A DNA stretch of 64,000 bases from DATBJG01 sp963790545 (GTDB lineage: Bacteria > Acidobacteriota > Vicinamibacteria > Vicinamibacterales > JAMQPK01): contig CAWBPA010000017.1 of the NCBI GenBank assembly GCA_963790545.1, positions 1,302,001 to 1,366,000 of the forward strand. The letters run 5' to 3'. Made by a program: the position numbers and the translations under genes. Each line of letters starts with the position of its first letter. Position 1 is the stretch's first letter. Shown here one piece after another: positions 52,265-60,902 of this stretch. Below the pieces are notes generated by a model. It made no database searches. It was given only the letters and a program-made list of their open reading frames with translations, and was not told the origin of the DNA.

Positions 52265-52454
52265 GGACGCGGATGGGGGCGACCGGCAGCCTGGCGAAGC
52301 CAGGCTCGCGAAAGGTGAACGGTCGAAGGATGAGAGCGTGGGACGATTTGAACGCGACGCTCTTATCCTTCGACCGTTCACCTTTCACGCGCGCCTGCGG
52401 CGCGGCCGGTCGCCGATCGGAGCGGTCCGTAGGAATCCGCGACAATCCGCGTCC
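52265..52454. repeat. four-way junction repeat, copy D (inverted)
   Basis: The outer stem has 10 pairs (52278-52287 with 52405-52414) and outer arms ggacgcggat and atccgcgtcc flank it. The hairpins come in the reverse order to the other copies: 52288-52306 (8 pairs, 3-base loop), 52307-52389 (33-base arms, two exceptions of which one is G-T, 17-base loop) and 52390-52404 (6 pairs, 3-base loop). It lies between divergent genes. Confidence 0.9.
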
Positions 52455-52576
52455 CGTGAGCATTTGCCCTCCTGGTCTCCTGACCTCCTGTGAACGTCTA
52501 AACATAGCCGAGTTGACGTAGACTGCTCACCAAACTCACTGGAAGAGGCGCAAGCCGCAGGTGCAGGGAGGGGATC

Positions 52577-53827
52577 ATGACGAGGCCTTGTGTGCTAGCC
52601 ACGATCGGGATTGCCGCGGGCTTCCTTGCGCTCTTCGGATCGGCAACTCCGGCCGAGCAGCGCGCAACGACCTCGACCAAATGGGTCACCGCCTGGAGCA
52701 CCTCTCAGCAGAACCTCGGGATGACAACCGTTTCCAACGCGACGGTGCGAATGATCGCGCGCGTGACCGCTTCGGGTCAGGCGTTGCGCATTCGACTCGA
52801 CAACACCTTCGGCACGGCGCCGTTATCGATTGGCAAGATTTATGTGGGACCGCGCATCCAGGGACCCACGGTCGCAATGGGCTCGAACAAGCAGGTCTTC
52901 TTTAGCGGATCAGCGACCGTCACGATTCCCGCGGGTGGAAGCACCATCAGCGATACGGTGGAAATGTCCGTGCTCGGCCAGCAGGATGTCGCGGTCAGCT
53001 TGTATGTCCCTGACAGCGGCGTTCGACCGAGTCAACATACGAACGCACAGGTCACATCCTATTTAACACCCAACGGATCTGGCGATTTGGCGGCTGACGA
53101 AGGATCGAAGCCGTTTACCGCCACGACGACGTCACTCTTCTGGCTGAAGGCGATCGATGTCTTGTCGGCCTCTTCCACGGGGACCATTGTCGCCTTCGGT
53201 GACTCGATTACCGACGGCACATGCTCGACGGTCGATGCTCACGACCGCTGGGAAGATCTCGTCGCCGTGCGTCTCGGCCTTGAGGCCACGAGCGAAGGAA
53301 GACGAGGAGCGCACAAAGCCATAGTGAATGAGGGTATCGGCGGGAACACGATTACACGAGAACATCTTCAACCCCCGCCTGACAGTCCGCCGGGGCTCGA
53401 GCGCCTGGACCGCGATGTGCTGTCCCATCACGGGGTGTCGCATGTGATTCTCTTCATGGGGACAAACGACATTCGTCGGGAGGCTTCAGCCAGGCAAGTG
53501 ATCGCCGGAATACAGGAAGTTGTCAGTCGCGTGCGGGCGCGGGGGTTGAAGATTATTGGCGCAACGATCATCCCGCGGCATAACCGCCCTGCTGTGGAGA
53601 ACAACACCGGATGGAATATCGCGAAGACCCGGCTTCGCAACGAAATCAATCAGTGGATTCGTGCCAAGGCCGGGTTCGATGCCGTCCTCGACTTCGACAG
53701 GGTCGTTCAGGATCCCCATGACGGTGACGGCCTCTATCCGCCATTCAACTGCGGCGATGGGATTCACCCGAGCCCCCGAGGTTACTTCGAGATGGGCGAA
53801 TCGGTGCGGCTCGATTTGTTCAAATGA
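52577..53827 (+). CDS. exported SGNH/GDSL hydrolase
   Basis: The 416-residue enzyme starts at an ATG after AGGGAGGGG and has a signal peptide. Residues of about 35-195 are an N-terminal beta domain (TKWVTAWSTSQQNLGM). The SGNH domain shows block I FGDSITDGTC (catalytic Ser), the Gly block NEGIGGNT, the Asn block LFMGTNDIRR and block V DGIHPSPRGY (Asp and His). This layout is typical of esterases such as carbohydrate acetylesterases, and lipid or xylan-type esters are possible substrates. Its stop overlaps the start of the next gene (ATGA), so the two are coupled. Confidence 0.9.
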   Translation: MTRPCVLATIGIAAGFLALFGSATPAEQRATTSTKWVTAWSTSQQNLGMTTVSNATVRMIARVTASGQALRIRLDNTFGTAPLSIGKIYVGPRIQGPTVAMGSNKQVFFSGSATVTIPAGGSTISDTVEMSVLGQQDVAVSLYVPDSGVRPSQHTNAQVTSYLTPNGSGDLAADEGSKPFTATTTSLFWLKAIDVLSASSTGTIVAFGDSITDGTCSTVDAHDRWEDLVAVRLGLEATSEGRRGAHKAIVNEGIGGNTITREHLQPPPDSPPGLERLDRDVLSHHGVSHVILFMGTNDIRREASARQVIAGIQEVVSRVRARGLKIIGATIIPRHNRPAVENNTGWNIAKTRLRNEINQWIRAKAGFDAVLDFDRVVQDPHDGDGLYPPFNCGDGIHPSPRGYFEMGESVRLDLFK

Positions 53828-55062
53828 CGAGGCTTGTCATGCGCAATTTTCTCGAGACCGCGATTCTACTCGCATGGATCGGTCTGCTCGCGGCAACGGA
53901 GACCCCTGCAGTTGCGCTGCAGCAACAAGGCACGTTGCAGAAAGGCAGCGCGGTCACCCTCCCTAAGGACGTGGATCCGGACTCCCGAAACCGACTGCCG
54001 TTGATCAGGCGGGAAGACCTGAACGAGCAGGGCAAGAAGGCCTTCGACGAGGCGATCAGCGGAAACCAGCCGTCGCGTGTGCCGCAAGGATCGGCCGCAA
54101 TCCGGCTTCACGGATCGGGTGTCAACGTCCGCTGGGCCTCCCCACTGGGCCGTCAAATCACCGAGTTAGCCATCCTGACGACGGCTCGCGAGCATGATCA
54201 GCCGTACGAATGGTCATTGCACGAAATGGAAGCGGTGGCGGTCGGACTCGATCCCGCTGTCATTGACGTCGTTCGGCACCGGAAACCGGTGGCCATGGTC
54301 GGCGATACGGAAGCCATTGTGATCGAACTCGGTCGCGAAATCTTTGGTTCGCACACGTTGAGCTCGACAACGTACGCGCGAGCGCTGCAGAAACTCGGGC
54401 GAGCGAATCTCGTCGACATCGTTGACTTGATGGCCAGCTACTCGGGGACGGCCGCAAGGTTGACCGCGTTCAATCAGCACATGCCTCCTAGCTGGAAGCA
54501 GTTTCTGCCGCTGCCGTTTACACCTTCAGACGACATTCATCCCGATTCGAGAAGTCGTCTGCCGCTCGTCCGCAGCCAGGGCCAGCCCGCGCAGGCAAAT
54601 CTGTACGGCCGGACCCTCGCGCCCGAGGGCACCGGTCCGGGGCACATTGGCCGTCACGGGGCCGGCCTCAAGTCCTTGCAAGCCAGCACCGGATTACGTT
54701 TGATGGCTCTGGCAACTCTCGTGACGGCACGGGAGCACGACGCGCAGTACTTGTGGACGATTCACGAGCCGATCGCGCTCAAAGAAGGGTTGGAGCCCGC
54801 ACTAATCGAGACTGTACGCCATCGCAGACCGTTGACCGGGTTGCCGGAGAAAGAGGCGGCTGTGATCGAACTCGGTCGCCAGCTGTTTCAGAAGCACGAT
54901 GTCACGCCCGAGGTCTACGCGCGCGCCCTGAAGGCGTTCGGAGAGAGAGATCTCGTGGATCTGGTGGGCCTCATGGCGCAGCAGTCTGCGGATGCGGTGC
55001 TGGTCATCGCGTTCGATCAGCACCTCCCTGCAGGCACGAAGGGGCTGTTACCGATACCCTGA
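53824..55062 (+). CDS. exported tandem carboxymuconolactone-decarboxylase-like protein
   Basis: The 412-residue product (or 407 from ATG 53839, which has a better ribosome site) has a signal peptide and two similar halves, each with the AhpD/CMD helical pattern. The first half has ITELAILTTAREHDQPYEWS with LHEMEAVAVGLD. The second has LMALATLVTAREHDAQYLWT with IHEPIALKEGLE. Each repeats SRxRLPL before it. No CxxC of AhpD is visible, so peroxidase activity is unlikely. The two halves suggest an internal duplication. Export is unusual for the CMD family. It is coupled to the SGNH hydrolase gene. Confidence 0.85.
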   Translation: MTRLVMRNFLETAILLAWIGLLAATETPAVALQQQGTLQKGSAVTLPKDVDPDSRNRLPLIRREDLNEQGKKAFDEAISGNQPSRVPQGSAAIRLHGSGVNVRWASPLGRQITELAILTTAREHDQPYEWSLHEMEAVAVGLDPAVIDVVRHRKPVAMVGDTEAIVIELGREIFGSHTLSSTTYARALQKLGRANLVDIVDLMASYSGTAARLTAFNQHMPPSWKQFLPLPFTPSDDIHPDSRSRLPLVRSQGQPAQANLYGRTLAPEGTGPGHIGRHGAGLKSLQASTGLRLMALATLVTAREHDAQYLWTIHEPIALKEGLEPALIETVRHRRPLTGLPEKEAAVIELGRQLFQKHDVTPEVYARALKAFGERDLVDLVGLMAQQSADAVLVIAFDQHLPAGTKGLLPIP

Positions 55063-55086
55063 TGTTCCTTAATCATCGCGAATGTT

Positions 55087-56214
55087 CTATTCAACCCCTC
55101 CCCGCTCGATTCCACCTCCTGTATCGCCGCCGGTGGCGATGTCCATCGATCTCGGATCCTTGCCTTTCCCCTGTTTATAGAGTTTTTCAGCCGCGCGCGT
55201 ATTGGCGAGCATCCCCACCATGCCGTAGTTGCCTTCGTGACAGGTGGACTCGTACACCTGGTTGGCCTTGTCCGACTGTTTTTTCCAGGGGACCATGATT
55301 GTCCAGGGTCGCGTCCACGTGGTCGCATCTTCAACCACGACCGTGTATTCGAGCCTGTTGTCCCCGACACGTGTGAACCGTTCAATCAAGTGCAGGTTTT
55401 CACGGGAGCCCTGGAAGTCTCGTTTGTGGGTGAAGTTGGTGATGTCGACGACCAGCGTGTCGCCCTCCCATCGGCCACGCGCGTCACCGTTCCAGAAACG
55501 GATGTGAGATGGCAGATGTTTGCTCCCGTCGACCGGGATGACGCGCACGAACCCTTGGCCCTGTCCCGAATCGTGATAGATCCCGACCTGTCCTGGTGAC
55601 TGCACAATCTGGTAGACGGCGCCGAGGTTCGGGAGAAGGCCCGCCAGACACCGTTCGGCCAGGGACCGTTCTTCTGGTCCGTCAGCGCGATTCATGCGAT
55701 CGACGTTGTACACAGGGGAAGGTTCCGCGTGCTTGGGCGATGGTGGACCGGGCCGGCCCCCCGATGTGCCCTGGAGCAACGCCTGCAGGTAGTCCCGGAC
55801 CGCGTCAACTCTTTTCTGTGCCTGTGGCGTATACGGGGGAATCCTTCCATCGGGAGGATCGATGATGAGTGAGGTTCGCCCATCGGACAGCGCTGATCCT
55901 CTCTGAACGAAGAGCTGATTGTATGCGCCCGCGACATCCTTTTCGGTTCCACGAAACGATTGGTTCTCGCGACCGGGACGCGCGAAGACCTCTGCCACGA
56001 CTTTGGCTTCCTCTTCCGGTGTGAGCACGGGCTTGTTTGCAAACCTCGCCGGCCGCTGCAGCGGTGTCAGCGTCTCGCCGCTCCAGATTCCCTGCAGATC
56101 GGGATCGCCCCAGGGTGTTCGGAATGCTTGCCCGTTGAGAACTGCAGGATTGCAGAATGGCAGGATTGCAGAAACGATTGCCAAAAGGACCGCGGAATAC
56201 TTAATCCAAGTCAT
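55087..56214 (-). CDS. family A secreted protein of unknown function
   Basis: The 375-residue protein starts at an ATG after GGGAGAAGG. Its signal peptide (MTWIKYSAVLLAIVSAILPF) is partly encoded by a gcaggattgcaga word repeat. Family A landmarks are TPWGDPDLQGIWSGE, LIIDPPDGRIPPYTPQ, ARGRWEGDTLVVDITNFTHK, LHLIERFTRVGDN, TWTRPWT and STCHEGNYGM. A 40-residue C-terminal tail (KDPRSMDIATGGDTGGGIER) is not found in the others. It is divergent from the family B gene at 56314, and a DUF6152 gene lies 1.1 kb further on: a scrambled version of the three-gene module. Confidence 0.82.
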   Translation of the reverse strand: MTWIKYSAVLLAIVSAILPFCNPAVLNGQAFRTPWGDPDLQGIWSGETLTPLQRPARFANKPVLTPEEEAKVVAEVFARPGRENQSFRGTEKDVAGAYNQLFVQRGSALSDGRTSLIIDPPDGRIPPYTPQAQKRVDAVRDYLQALLQGTSGGRPGPPSPKHAEPSPVYNVDRMNRADGPEERSLAERCLAGLLPNLGAVYQIVQSPGQVGIYHDSGQGQGFVRVIPVDGSKHLPSHIRFWNGDARGRWEGDTLVVDITNFTHKRDFQGSRENLHLIERFTRVGDNRLEYTVVVEDATTWTRPWTIMVPWKKQSDKANQVYESTCHEGNYGMVGMLANTRAAEKLYKQGKGKDPRSMDIATGGDTGGGIERGGVE

Positions 56215-56273
56215 TGGTCCTTCTCCCAATCCTTTCTGCAATTCTGCAATTCTGCAATCCTGCAATTGTGTTG
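56137..56273. repeat. GCAGGATTGCAGAAT word repeat spanning a gene start
   Basis: Words gcaggattgcagaat and gcaggattgcagaaac (56145-56172) are inverted relative to tctgcaattctgcaattctg and caatcctgcaattg (56235-56266). The left arm is inside the signal-peptide codons of the family A gene and the right arm is in its 5' leader, so an RNA hairpin would enclose the ribosome site and start codon. Confidence 0.65.
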
Positions 56274-56313
56274 GGGACTAATATATCCCCAAACTTGAGC
56301 CACTGAGGGTCCC

Positions 56314-57285
56314 ATGCGCAATAGGCTGAGAGAGGCATCGGTCGCGCTCGTCACGGCTGTGGTGGTGGGCGGGCTCGCGCTGACCGCGGGGCGCACGGCC
56401 ACACAACCCGCGGCGTCGCAGAGCCCGCAAATTCCTCGAACGGCGGATGGAAAGCCCGACTTCAGCGGCGTCTGGCAGGCGAACAATGGCGCACACTGGG
56501 ACCTCACCGCGCACGCCGCGCGCCCCATGGTGGCTCAGCCCGGACTGTACAAGGATGTACCCGTCCTTGCAGCACCCGTTGTGGCGCTCGGCGCCATCGG
56601 GTGGGTTCCTCCTGACGTGGGCGTCGTGGAGGGCGACGAGATCCCGTACCAGCCATGGGCGCTGCAGCGAAAGAAGGAAAACTTCGAGAACTGGCTCGAC
56701 CGAGACCCGGAGATCCGGTGTTATCTGCCAGGAACGCCACGCGCGATGTACATGCCCTACAAGTTCCAGATCGTGCACGGCACCAACAAGATCTTGATGA
56801 TGTTCGAATTTGCCGGTGCCGAGCGGACGATTCACCTGGACGAGGTCGAGCCGTATCCCGCCGAGGCCTACATGGGGCACTCCGTTGCCAAGTGGGACGG
56901 CGATACGCTGGTGGTCGACGTCTCCAGCTTCACCGCGCAGACGTGGCTCGACCGGGCCGGAAACTTTCACAGCGACGCCTTGCACGTGGTGGAACGCTAC
57001 ACACCCATCACGCGCGACGCGTTCCGTTACGAAGCAACGATCGAGGATCCCAAGGTCTTCACCCGTCCCTGGAAGATCAGCCTGCCGATCTACCGCCGAC
57101 TCGAGCCAGCTGCGCAGCTCATGGAGTTCCGCTGCCAGGAAATGGCGGAAGAGACCGTGCTGGGGCACCTTCGCAAGCGGCAGCTGGTCAGGCGATGGGA
57201 TGGAAGGACCATGCGGATTGACATCACTCGCAAAGTCCCGGCTGGTGACGCCGCGTACGAGCGCCACGTGGACGGGAATCCTTAG
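56314..57285 (+). CDS. family B secreted protein of unknown function
   Basis: The 323-residue protein starts at an ATG after GAGGG and has a signal or anchor segment (SVALVTAVVVGGLALTAG). Family B landmarks are TADGKPDFSGVWQANNGAHW, EIPYQPWALQRKKENFENW, GTPRAMYMPYKFQIVHGTN, KWDGDTLVVDVSSFTAQTW, RAGNFHSDALHVVERYTPIT and RCQEMAEETVLGHL. The C-terminal 35 residues (RKRQLVRRWDGRTMRIDITR) are an extension. The stop TAG starts a GGTCAAAGG repeat that runs to the convergent DUF6152 gene. Confidence 0.82.
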   Translation: MRNRLREASVALVTAVVVGGLALTAGRTATQPAASQSPQIPRTADGKPDFSGVWQANNGAHWDLTAHAARPMVAQPGLYKDVPVLAAPVVALGAIGWVPPDVGVVEGDEIPYQPWALQRKKENFENWLDRDPEIRCYLPGTPRAMYMPYKFQIVHGTNKILMMFEFAGAERTIHLDEVEPYPAEAYMGHSVAKWDGDTLVVDVSSFTAQTWLDRAGNFHSDALHVVERYTPITRDAFRYEATIEDPKVFTRPWKISLPIYRRLEPAAQLMEFRCQEMAEETVLGHLRKRQLVRRWDGRTMRIDITRKVPAGDAAYERHVDGNP

Positions 57286-57371
57286 GTCAAAGGTCAAAAG
57301 TCAAAGGTCAAAGGTTAAGTAAGGCAAGAAGTCACGAAAGTACCCTTGCCCTTTGACCTTTGCCCCTTGAC
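57286..57371. repeat. AGGTCAAAGGTCAAA word repeat and hairpin
   Basis: Words ggtcaaaggtcaaaagtcaaa (57286 on) face the inverted ctttgacctttg and ccttgacct at 57350-57371. The block fills the gap between two convergent genes, whose stop codons are both the TAG that opens TAGGTCAA on each strand. The hairpin could stop both transcripts. The same word recurs at 62238. Confidence 0.75.
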
Positions 57372-57779
57372 CTATTGTTCTGGCGCCCCTGTCCCGGACG
57401 ATCCGAGAAACAAGGTCTTGCCATCGGGGAATGTGAGGTTACGTCCGTTCGCCCTCCGCGACCCGTCCTTGGCCCGATAACCATCGACGACAATTTTGGT
57501 CCCAGGAGGAAGCGACTGCTTGGTGAAGCCTCGGCGGAACAGTACGTTGGGTGTGCCAGCCTCGATCGCCCAGCGTTCCACTTTGCCGCCAGGACCGAGC
57601 ACGTCGATGTGCAGCCACGTGTGCGGGTTGACCAGCTCCAGTTTCACGACGGTCGCGTTGTCGAACTTCACGGGCTTGTTGGCGTCAAATTCGGCCGAGA
57701 ACGCATGGTGCCCTCGCGTCGGTGTGATCGACAGCACCGTGAGCAGACCGACAAGTGCCAAGCCGATCTTCGTTCGCAT
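57372..57779 (-). CDS. DUF6152 exported protein
   Basis: The 135-residue product has a signal peptide (MRTKIGLALVGLLTVLSITP) and DUF6152 landmarks GHHAFSAEFDANKPVKF, LELVNPHTWLHIDVLGPGGK, WAIEAGTPNVLFRRGFTKQS and the end LFLGSSGTGAPEQ. It stands on the opposite strand to the adjacent family B gene, unlike the other two modules. The start ATG follows a GGGGAGTG leader. Element E lies just upstream, in a divergent gap. The function is unknown. Confidence 0.85.
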   Translation of the reverse strand: MRTKIGLALVGLLTVLSITPTRGHHAFSAEFDANKPVKFDNATVVKLELVNPHTWLHIDVLGPGGKVERWAIEAGTPNVLFRRGFTKQSLPPGTKIVVDGYRAKDGSRRANGRNLTFPDGKTLFLGSSGTGAPEQ

Positions 57780-57815
57780 GGCTTCACTCCCCTCTTTACG
57801 GCGTACTCTACCTGA

Positions 57816-58056
57816 TCACGGGACGCGGATCAGCGCGGATTCACGCAGATCCCTTGGCATGGTTTTCACCGCCGGCCCGATTGGCGACCGGCAGCGCCGC
57901 AGGCGCGCATGGAAGGGTGCACGGTTGAAGGATAAGAGCGTGGACTGCTGCGGACGGGCGCTCTTATCCTTCAACCGTGCACCCTTCCACGAGCCAGGCT
58001 TCGCCAGGCTGCCGGTCGCCCATCCGCGATGATCCGCGGTGATCCGCGCCTCGTGA
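57816..58056. repeat. four-way junction repeat, copy E
   Basis: The bounding arms tcacgggacgcggat (57816-57830) and 58042-58056 pair at 13 of 15 bases. The outer stem has 10 pairs (57883-57892 with 58011-58020). The hairpins are 57893-57907 (5 pairs), 57908-57991 (33-base arms with one mismatch, 18-base loop) and 57992-58010 (7 of 8 pairs). It lies between the divergent DUF6152 and DUF1592 genes. Confidence 0.9.
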
Positions 58057-58196
58057 ACCTACAGCGGCCGGCGGCGCGCCCCTCTCCATGCCTCGCGAAT
58101 CTGACCCCATTCGCAAGACTGTTCCTTTACTTATGTTCGAGCTATCGGGCAGAATGATTGAAATCAGTCCGTACAACGACGGGGTGGAGGGCGCGG

Positions 58197-60830
58197 ATGT
58201 CGCTTTCCGAAGACGAGACGCTGCGGATGGTCAAGCGGCACTCGCGGGTTGGACGCGTACTCGTGTTCGCGGCCTTCCTCGGCGGCTGGCTCGGCTCCGT
58301 GTCCAGCATTCACACATCTGCGAGACAGGTCGAGAGGTCGGTTGCCGCACCAATCGCCGCTGGCTCACCCCGCGACTTCCTCGACAAATACTGCATCTCC
58401 TGTCACAGCGACCGGGTCCGGACGGCCGGTCTGTCGCTCGAAAGTCTGGACGTCACCCGGCCAATGGACGCTGCCGAGTCGTGGGAACGTGTGATTGCGA
58501 AGCTCCGGGCAGGCTCGATGCCGCCACCCGGCCGACCTCGTCCGGATGCAGCTGCCTATCACACGGTGACCGGCTGGCTCGAGTCCGAGATCGACCGGGC
58601 GTGGGCGACGAATCCGAATCCCGGCAGAACGAACGCGGTCCATCGTCTCAATCGCACGGAATACAACAACGCAATCCGCGACCTGCTGGCCGTTGACGTC
58701 GACGTCAGGTCGCAGCTGCCGGGCGACGAGACTGCGGACGGCAGCTTCGACAACTTTGCCGACGTCCTGACGATTTCGACTGCGCACCTCGAGCGCTACA
58801 TGTCCGTCGCGCGCCAGGTGACACGGCTGGCGACCGGTCTGCCTCCGACGAGACCTGGGCTGGCCACGTTTGAAATCCCGCTGCACATCGTGCAGGACGA
58901 CCGGCAGAGCGAAGACCTGCCCCTTGGATCTCGCGGCGGTCTCGCCGTTCGGTACGATTTTCCTGTCAGCGGCGAGTATCTGATCAAAATACGACTGCGG
59001 CGCCAGTACCAGGACTACATCATGGGCATGGGATGGCCGCAGCAGCTCGACGTCCGACTCGACGGCAAGCTGCTGAAGCGGTTTACCGTTGGGGGTGGAG
59101 CTCAGGGGCGACCTGCCGCGGCAAGTTACGCCGGCGATGGTGAACCCGGCTTTGCCGGCGCGCCCGAATGGGAAACATACATGCAGATGACCGGCGACGC
59201 GGGGCTCGAAGTCCGCGTGCCAATCGAGGCCGGACCTCGTGTGGTTGGCGTGTCGTTCGTGAGGGAGCTCTGGGAACCCGAAGGCCTCCCGCAACCGCTG
59301 CAGCGGGGACGGGTCCTGACCAATGACGAGCTCTATATGGGATATGCGAGCGTCGGTTCGGTTCAGATTGGTGGGCCTTACAGAAACACCGGAGCAGCGA
59401 CGGACACGGCCAGCCGTCAGGCGGTTTTCGTGTGCGCCCCTGCCACGCCTCAGAATAGGAGCAGGACGGGCGAGAGTGACGACCGGGCTTGTGCGACCAG
59501 AATCCTTTCGCGAATGGCCCGTCTGGCCTACCGTCGGCCTGTGACCAAAGAGGACGTGCGGACGCTGCTTGGGTTTTTTGACAGTGGTTTGCGCGACGGT
59601 GAAGGTTTTGATGCCGGGATTCAGTTCGCTCTCGAAAGACTTCTCGTCGATCCGGACTTTCTGCTGCGGGTGTATCGCGATCCGCCGGAGAAAAGGGGTC
59701 GGGAGACTTTTCCTGCGAGGGTCGGAAAAGACTCGCATTCTAAGCTGCCTATCGCATCAGCGATATCGACCTCGCTTCGCGCCTGTCGTTTTTCTTGTGG
59801 AGCAGTATCCCGGATGAGCGTTTGATCGACCTGGCCGAGCGCGGGCAGCTCAGCAAGCCCTCTGTCCTCGACGAGCAGGTGCGCCGCATGCTGGCCGATC
59901 CGCGCGCCACGCGCGCGCTCGTGGAGGATTTCACCGGCCAGTGGTTGAATCTGCGCCGCCTCAGCGAGGTGTTGGTCCATCCGGATCTCTATCCCACGTT
60001 CGATGACAGTTTGCTCGAAGCGTTCAAACGGGAAACCGAGCTCTTCGTTGCGAGCACGCTGGGCGGGGATCGGAGCGTTCTCGATCTCTTGCGCGCCGAC
60101 TACACGTTTGTCAACGAAAGGCTCGCGCGCCATTACGGAATTTCGGGTATTTACGGCAGCCGCTTCCGGCGCGTTGGCTTGTCAAACCCGCACGAGCGCG
60201 GAGGGCTGCTCGCGCACGGATCGATACTGACCATCACGTCGTACCCCGATCGGACATCGCCCGGTACTGCGTGGCAAATGGCTGCTGAACAATATTTTCG
60301 GCTCACCCGCACCGCCGCCTCCGCCAGGCGTGGATACCAACCTGGCCGAGACCAAACCGGGCGCCAAGCCGTTGGCGATCCGCGAACGGCTGGCGCAGCA
60401 CAGGCGGGATCCCGGGTGTGCCAGTTGCCACTCCGTCATCGATCCGCTGGGGTTCGCGCTGGAAAACTTCGACGCGATTGGTGGGTGGCGAACCGTTGAC
60501 GAGTCGGGCCGGCAGGTCGATGCGAGCGGGAGCACCCTGAGCGGTGCGAAAGTAGAGGGGCTTTCGGGCTTGCGCGCGCTGCTGCTCGCGCAACCGGACC
60601 AGTTCCCACGGACGGTGACCGAAAAGCTGATGGCGTATGCGCTCGGGCGTCGGCTCGATTACTACGATCGGCCGGCAGTGCGCCGGATCGTTCACGACGC
60701 AGCCGCCCAGGACTACCGTTGGTCGTCGATCATTCTCGGGATTGTGAAGAGTCCGACGTTCTTGATGCGGGCGAGAGCGACGGCGAGCTCCCGCGCGAGC
60801 GTGATGATTGAAGCGGACGATCGTCAGTAG
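58197..60830 (+). pseudogene. DUF1592/DUF1588/DUF1585-type cytochrome c protein, frameshifted twice
   Basis: The gene starts at an ATG after GGAGG. The first part has a signal peptide and a planctomycete-type heme site (DKYCISCHSDRVRTAG), then RLNRTEYNNAIRDLLAVD, the DUF1587 signature, and LARLAYRRPVTKED-like DUF1595. Near 59740 the frame shifts to YRISDIDLASRLSFFLW (DUF1592). Near 60260 (tcgcccggtac) it shifts back to VLRGKWLLNNIFGSPAPPPP (DUF1588), then a second heme site CASCHSVID and a DUF1585 end. Correcting one base at each point yields a single protein of about 877 residues, so sequencing error is likely. It pairs with the next gene, as is usual for this family. Confidence 0.82.
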
Positions 60831-60902
60831 CAAGATCCGGAGCGTAAGCGACGGCAGCGCGTGGGGGTGGGGCCCCACGCGAGTTGATAAATGGAGACCG
60901 AC

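Noticed and set aside
58365..59738. Minus-strand open frame of 457 codons
   Set aside because: Antisense to the DUF1592-type gene and without protein-like patterns.
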